64,000 bases of DNA from Pseudaeromonas aegiceratis (GTDB lineage: Bacteria > Pseudomonadota > Gammaproteobacteria > Enterobacterales > Aeromonadaceae), in NCBI RefSeq assembly GCF_046254905.1, contig NZ_CP158016.1, positions 3,224,001 through 3,288,000 of the forward strand, in the 5' to 3' direction. This document shows positions 61,689-64,000 of this stretch, piece after piece (within the stretch, counting starts at the first letter, position 1; the number at the start of each line of letters is the position of its first letter). The position numbers were made by a program, and so were the translations under genes. The notes below the pieces were generated by a model. It was not told the origin of the DNA. It made no database searches and saw only the letters and a list, made by a program, of their open reading frames with translations.

Positions 61689-63206
61689 TCAGGCCGCCGG
61701 CTCTTCCCAGTAGGGCAACATCTGCTGGGCCTGCAGCCGGGCCTGATCCAGCTCCAGCAGCCGGGGGCTGATGCGGGCGGTGAGCCACTCTTCGAGCTCC
61801 AGCCGCTGGGCCGTCGCCAGTTCCGGCGCCAGCCGATCCAGCACCTCGAAATGCTCCAGCTCCTCCATGCGGCGCAGCAACCCCTGCCACGGCAGGCGGA
61901 AGCCCTGACGGGACTCCTCGTCATACAGGTTGGCAAAGCTCACCCCCACCAGCAGGTTGCGCCGCAGCTTGCCCACCAGGCTCAGATAGCCGTCATAGTC
62001 CAGGGCCGGCAGGCACATCTCCGGCTCGTGCAGCTCCTGCCAACTGATGGCCAGCTGCTCGGCGGCAAAGCCCAGCAAGGGGGCGTCCCGTTGCGGATCC
62101 GGCTTTTCCAGCTGGCGCTCCTCCAGATAGACCCAGCGGGTGATGGCCAGCAGCAGGCTGGTGTAGCGGGGGCTCTGCAGCAGGTTGCGCAACCCCTGAC
62201 TATCCGGCAGGCCGGCCTGGCGCTGCTCCAGCACCGTCAGCAGGCGATCGTGACAGCGCAGCGCCCGCAGGTAATGGGCCCGCTCGGCGGTGAGCCGCTG
62301 CAGGGCCTGGGCCTCGTCCAGCCAGGCCAGCTCGCCCTCCAGCCAGGCCAGCTCATCCTGCCAGGGGCGCGGCCCCAGGGGCAGGTAGATGTCGGCGAAG
62401 ATCAGCTGCGCCTGGCGCACCAGATTCACGCCGTTGCGCAGCTGCACCAGGGCCTCCACACAGGGGTGATCGAAGAACAGCTGCTCGTGGTACTGCCAGT
62501 GGGCCAGGGCATACTGCAGCACGCAGAACAGCCCCTGGCCCACCGTCATGGTGTCGCTGACCGGCGCGAAGCCCATGCGCTGGATGGGCGACTCGGCGGC
62601 CATTCCCGCCAGCAGGTAGCCCCGCTGGGCCTTGGACTGGCCCCCCAGCCGCAGGCCGCCCAGCTGGACGAGCTTGGCCGCCAGTTCGAACAGGGCCGTC
62701 ACCTGGCCGCTGATCAGCTCCAGCTCCACCTCGCCGATGGGCTCCTGCTGTTCGCCGGCGACGATCTGCCCCTGATCCAGGGCCACCTCGACGCGGCTGC
62801 CGTCCGGCATGGCCACCAGCCAGGTCTGCCGGTGGAAGTTGGTGCAAAACAGCGGCTTGAGGGCGGCCTGCAGCCCCGCCACATCCGTGCCGGCCGGCCA
62901 GATCTCCGCCGGGAAGGCGGCCAGCTCGGGCCAGTCCTGCTGGATGGCGAGGTTGTATTCGGGACGCTGATACAGGCCCCCCACCACCTGGCCGGCGGTC
63001 TTGATGGTCTGCTGGCGCGACTCGTCCCGCCGGCGGATGCGCAGGCCGCAGTCCAGGGCCCGCAGCCGTTGATCCGGCGTATCGAAGTAGGTGTTGGCCA
63101 GGTCCATCTGTGCCTGCTCCAGCAGCTGGAATTGCGCCAGGCAGGCAGGGAGTTGGGACACCAAGGTATCGCTGGCGAGGAATTTCAATTCAACTTCTGT
63201 TTCCAT
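61689..63206 (-). CDS. ygiF: Inorganic triphosphatase with CYTH and CHAD domains (YgiF-like)
   Basis: 505 aa (E. coli 433). The CYTH tunnel domain starts at the N-terminus with the ExExK motif at Glu4, Glu6 and Lys8 (METEVELKF), continues with YFDTPDQRLRALDCGLRIRRR and ends near residue 205. The C-terminal CHAD domain (about 225-500) is helical and rich in His/Arg (RAHYLRALRCHDRLLTVLEQRQAG), proposed to bind polyphosphate. The start at 63206 places the ExExK motif at the N-terminus as in the family; a longer frame adds unrelated residues. Order with glnE and hldE is as in E. coli. Confidence 0.9.
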   Translation of the reverse strand: METEVELKFLASDTLVSQLPACLAQFQLLEQAQMDLANTYFDTPDQRLRALDCGLRIRRRDESRQQTIKTAGQVVGGLYQRPEYNLAIQQDWPELAAFPAEIWPAGTDVAGLQAALKPLFCTNFHRQTWLVAMPDGSRVEVALDQGQIVAGEQQEPIGEVELELISGQVTALFELAAKLVQLGGLRLGGQSKAQRGYLLAGMAAESPIQRMGFAPVSDTMTVGQGLFCVLQYALAHWQYHEQLFFDHPCVEALVQLRNGVNLVRQAQLIFADIYLPLGPRPWQDELAWLEGELAWLDEAQALQRLTAERAHYLRALRCHDRLLTVLEQRQAGLPDSQGLRNLLQSPRYTSLLLAITRWVYLEERQLEKPDPQRDAPLLGFAAEQLAISWQELHEPEMCLPALDYDGYLSLVGKLRRNLLVGVSFANLYDEESRQGFRLPWQGLLRRMEELEHFEVLDRLAPELATAQRLELEEWLTARISPRLLELDQARLQAQQMLPYWEEPAA

Positions 63207-63389
63207 TCGAACATCCGGGGGTTGGCGGGGCAGAATCGTCTTGACGGAGCGCAAAAAGAAGGCAAAAAAAGCCGCTGGAAACCTACAATGCAAGTGCCTA
63301 TTACGGTTTTCTTACCGGGCGACTTGGGCTACCATGCGCGCCTTACTCGAGTCAGAGTGAGCAATATTTCAACCACACAGGTGTGTGTT

Positions 63390-64000
63390 ATGCCAGTTAA
63401 TACCATTTTGGGACTCTTTGCCAAGTCCCCGATCAAACCCCTGCAAAAGCACATCGCCAAGGTGCACCAGTGCTGTGAGCAGCTGCTGCCCTTCTTCATG
63501 GCGGTGGCCGACGATCGCTGGGACGAGGCAACCGTCATCTATGGTCAGATCAATCAAATGGAGAAAGAGGCCGACATCCTCAAGCGGGAAATCCGCCTCA
63601 AGCTGCCCTCCGGCCTCTTCATGCCCCTGGCACGGACCGACCTGCTGGAGATGCTGACCCAGCAGGACAAGATCGCCAACCGGGCCAAGGACATCTGTGG
63701 CCTGATGCTGGGCCGCAAGCTGAGCTACCCCGCCGATCTGAGCCACGACTTTCAGGCCTACATCAAGCGCTGCCTGGACGCCACCGAGCTGGCGGTCAAG
63801 GCCATCGGCGAATTGGACGAGCTGTTGGAAACCGGCTTCCGCGGTCGCGAACTGCAACTGGTGGAAGAGATGGTCAAGCAGCTGGACATCATAGAAGACG
63901 ATACCGATCAGTTGCAGATCGGCATTCGCCGCAAGATTTTCGCCCGGGAAAGCGAGTTCAACCCGGTCGATGTCATCTTCCTCTACAAGGTGCTGGAAAA
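63390..64000 (+). CDS. DUF47 / PhoU-like protein (TIGR00153 family), 3' end outside window
   Basis: About 203 residues visible, beginning MPVNTILGLFAKSPIKPLQK. All-helical PhoU-like protein with acidic metal-binding repeats (EKEADILKREIR at about 55-66; LDIIEDDTDQLQ near 168-179). The gene usually precedes a pit phosphate permease gene, which would lie outside the window. The 183-bp upstream gap shows no convincing promoter. Confidence 0.88.
   Translation, partial: MPVNTILGLFAKSPIKPLQKHIAKVHQCCEQLLPFFMAVADDRWDEATVIYGQINQMEKEADILKREIRLKLPSGLFMPLARTDLLEMLTQQDKIANRAKDICGLMLGRKLSYPADLSHDFQAYIKRCLDATELAVKAIGELDELLETGFRGRELQLVEEMVKQLDIIEDDTDQLQIGIRRKIFARESEFNPVDVIFLYKVLE

Overview
The window is about 64 kb of a GC-rich gammaproteobacterial chromosome. 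Protein lengths and gene order match the enterobacterial/Aeromonas pattern: mraZ to lpxC, secA-mutT-yacG-zapD-coaE-pilDCBA-nadC-ampD, pdhR-aceEF-lpd-acnB, and rsmI-lpoA-yraN-diaA-dolP. Together with the Aeromonas-type pilABCD block and the absence of ddl from the division cluster, this suggests an Aeromonadales relative such as Oceanimonas, Zobellella or Oceanisphaera. That placement is inference from gene order and was not tested.

Layout. 1-1352: glnK-amtB, with a candidate sigma-54 promoter. 1521-17140: central carbon metabolism on the minus strand (pdhR, aceE, aceF, lpdA, acnB), interrupted by a locus with a patatin-type outer-membrane lipase, a DUF1624 membrane acyltransferase-like gene and a chemoreceptor. 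17169-29910: an accessory-rich stretch carrying ampD, a DUF559 endonuclease, nadC, the type IV pilus genes pilABCD, coaE, zapD, yacG and mutT. It also holds two oppositely oriented 1239-bp IS3-family copies and most of a palindromic intergenic repeat family. 29923-49963: secA, lpxC and the division and cell-wall operon ftsZ-ftsA-ftsQ-murC-murG-ftsW-murD-mraY-murF-murE-ftsI-ftsL-rsmH-mraZ, all on the minus strand and tightly overlapped. 50184-55857: a periplasmic binding protein, RNase P RNA, rsmI and the lpoA-yraN-diaA-dolP operon. 56142-64000: hldE, lpxL, glnE, a CYTH/CHAD triphosphatase and the start of a DUF47 gene.

How the genes work together. PdhR (with a perfect palindromic operator at its own promoter) controls the pyruvate dehydrogenase genes that follow it. 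MraZ faces a repeat operator at the head of the division cluster. FtsL/I/W, the Mur enzymes, MraY and MurG make and insert peptidoglycan, while FtsQ/A/Z build the ring. LpoA (penicillin-binding-protein activation) and AmpD (muropeptide recycling) lie nearby, and ZapD acts on the ring. LpxC, LpxL and HldE supply lipid A and core heptose. GlnK, AmtB and GlnE form a nitrogen-control theme at the two ends.

The most unusual content is non-coding. A family of paired palindromes (CTCCCC...GGGGAG) occurs at eight loci. Two copies are carried in elements of 249 and 209 bp with imperfect terminal inverted repeats, each inserted into the hairpin of a terminator between convergent genes and apparently flanked by 14-bp target duplications. 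A DUF559 endonuclease gene sits between two repeat units exactly where other tandem units have only a short spacer, and it takes its stop codon from the repeat. Separately, the divergent patatin/chemoreceptor promoter region is present twice, once on each side of the DUF1624 gene, each copy keeping only one of the two genes intact.
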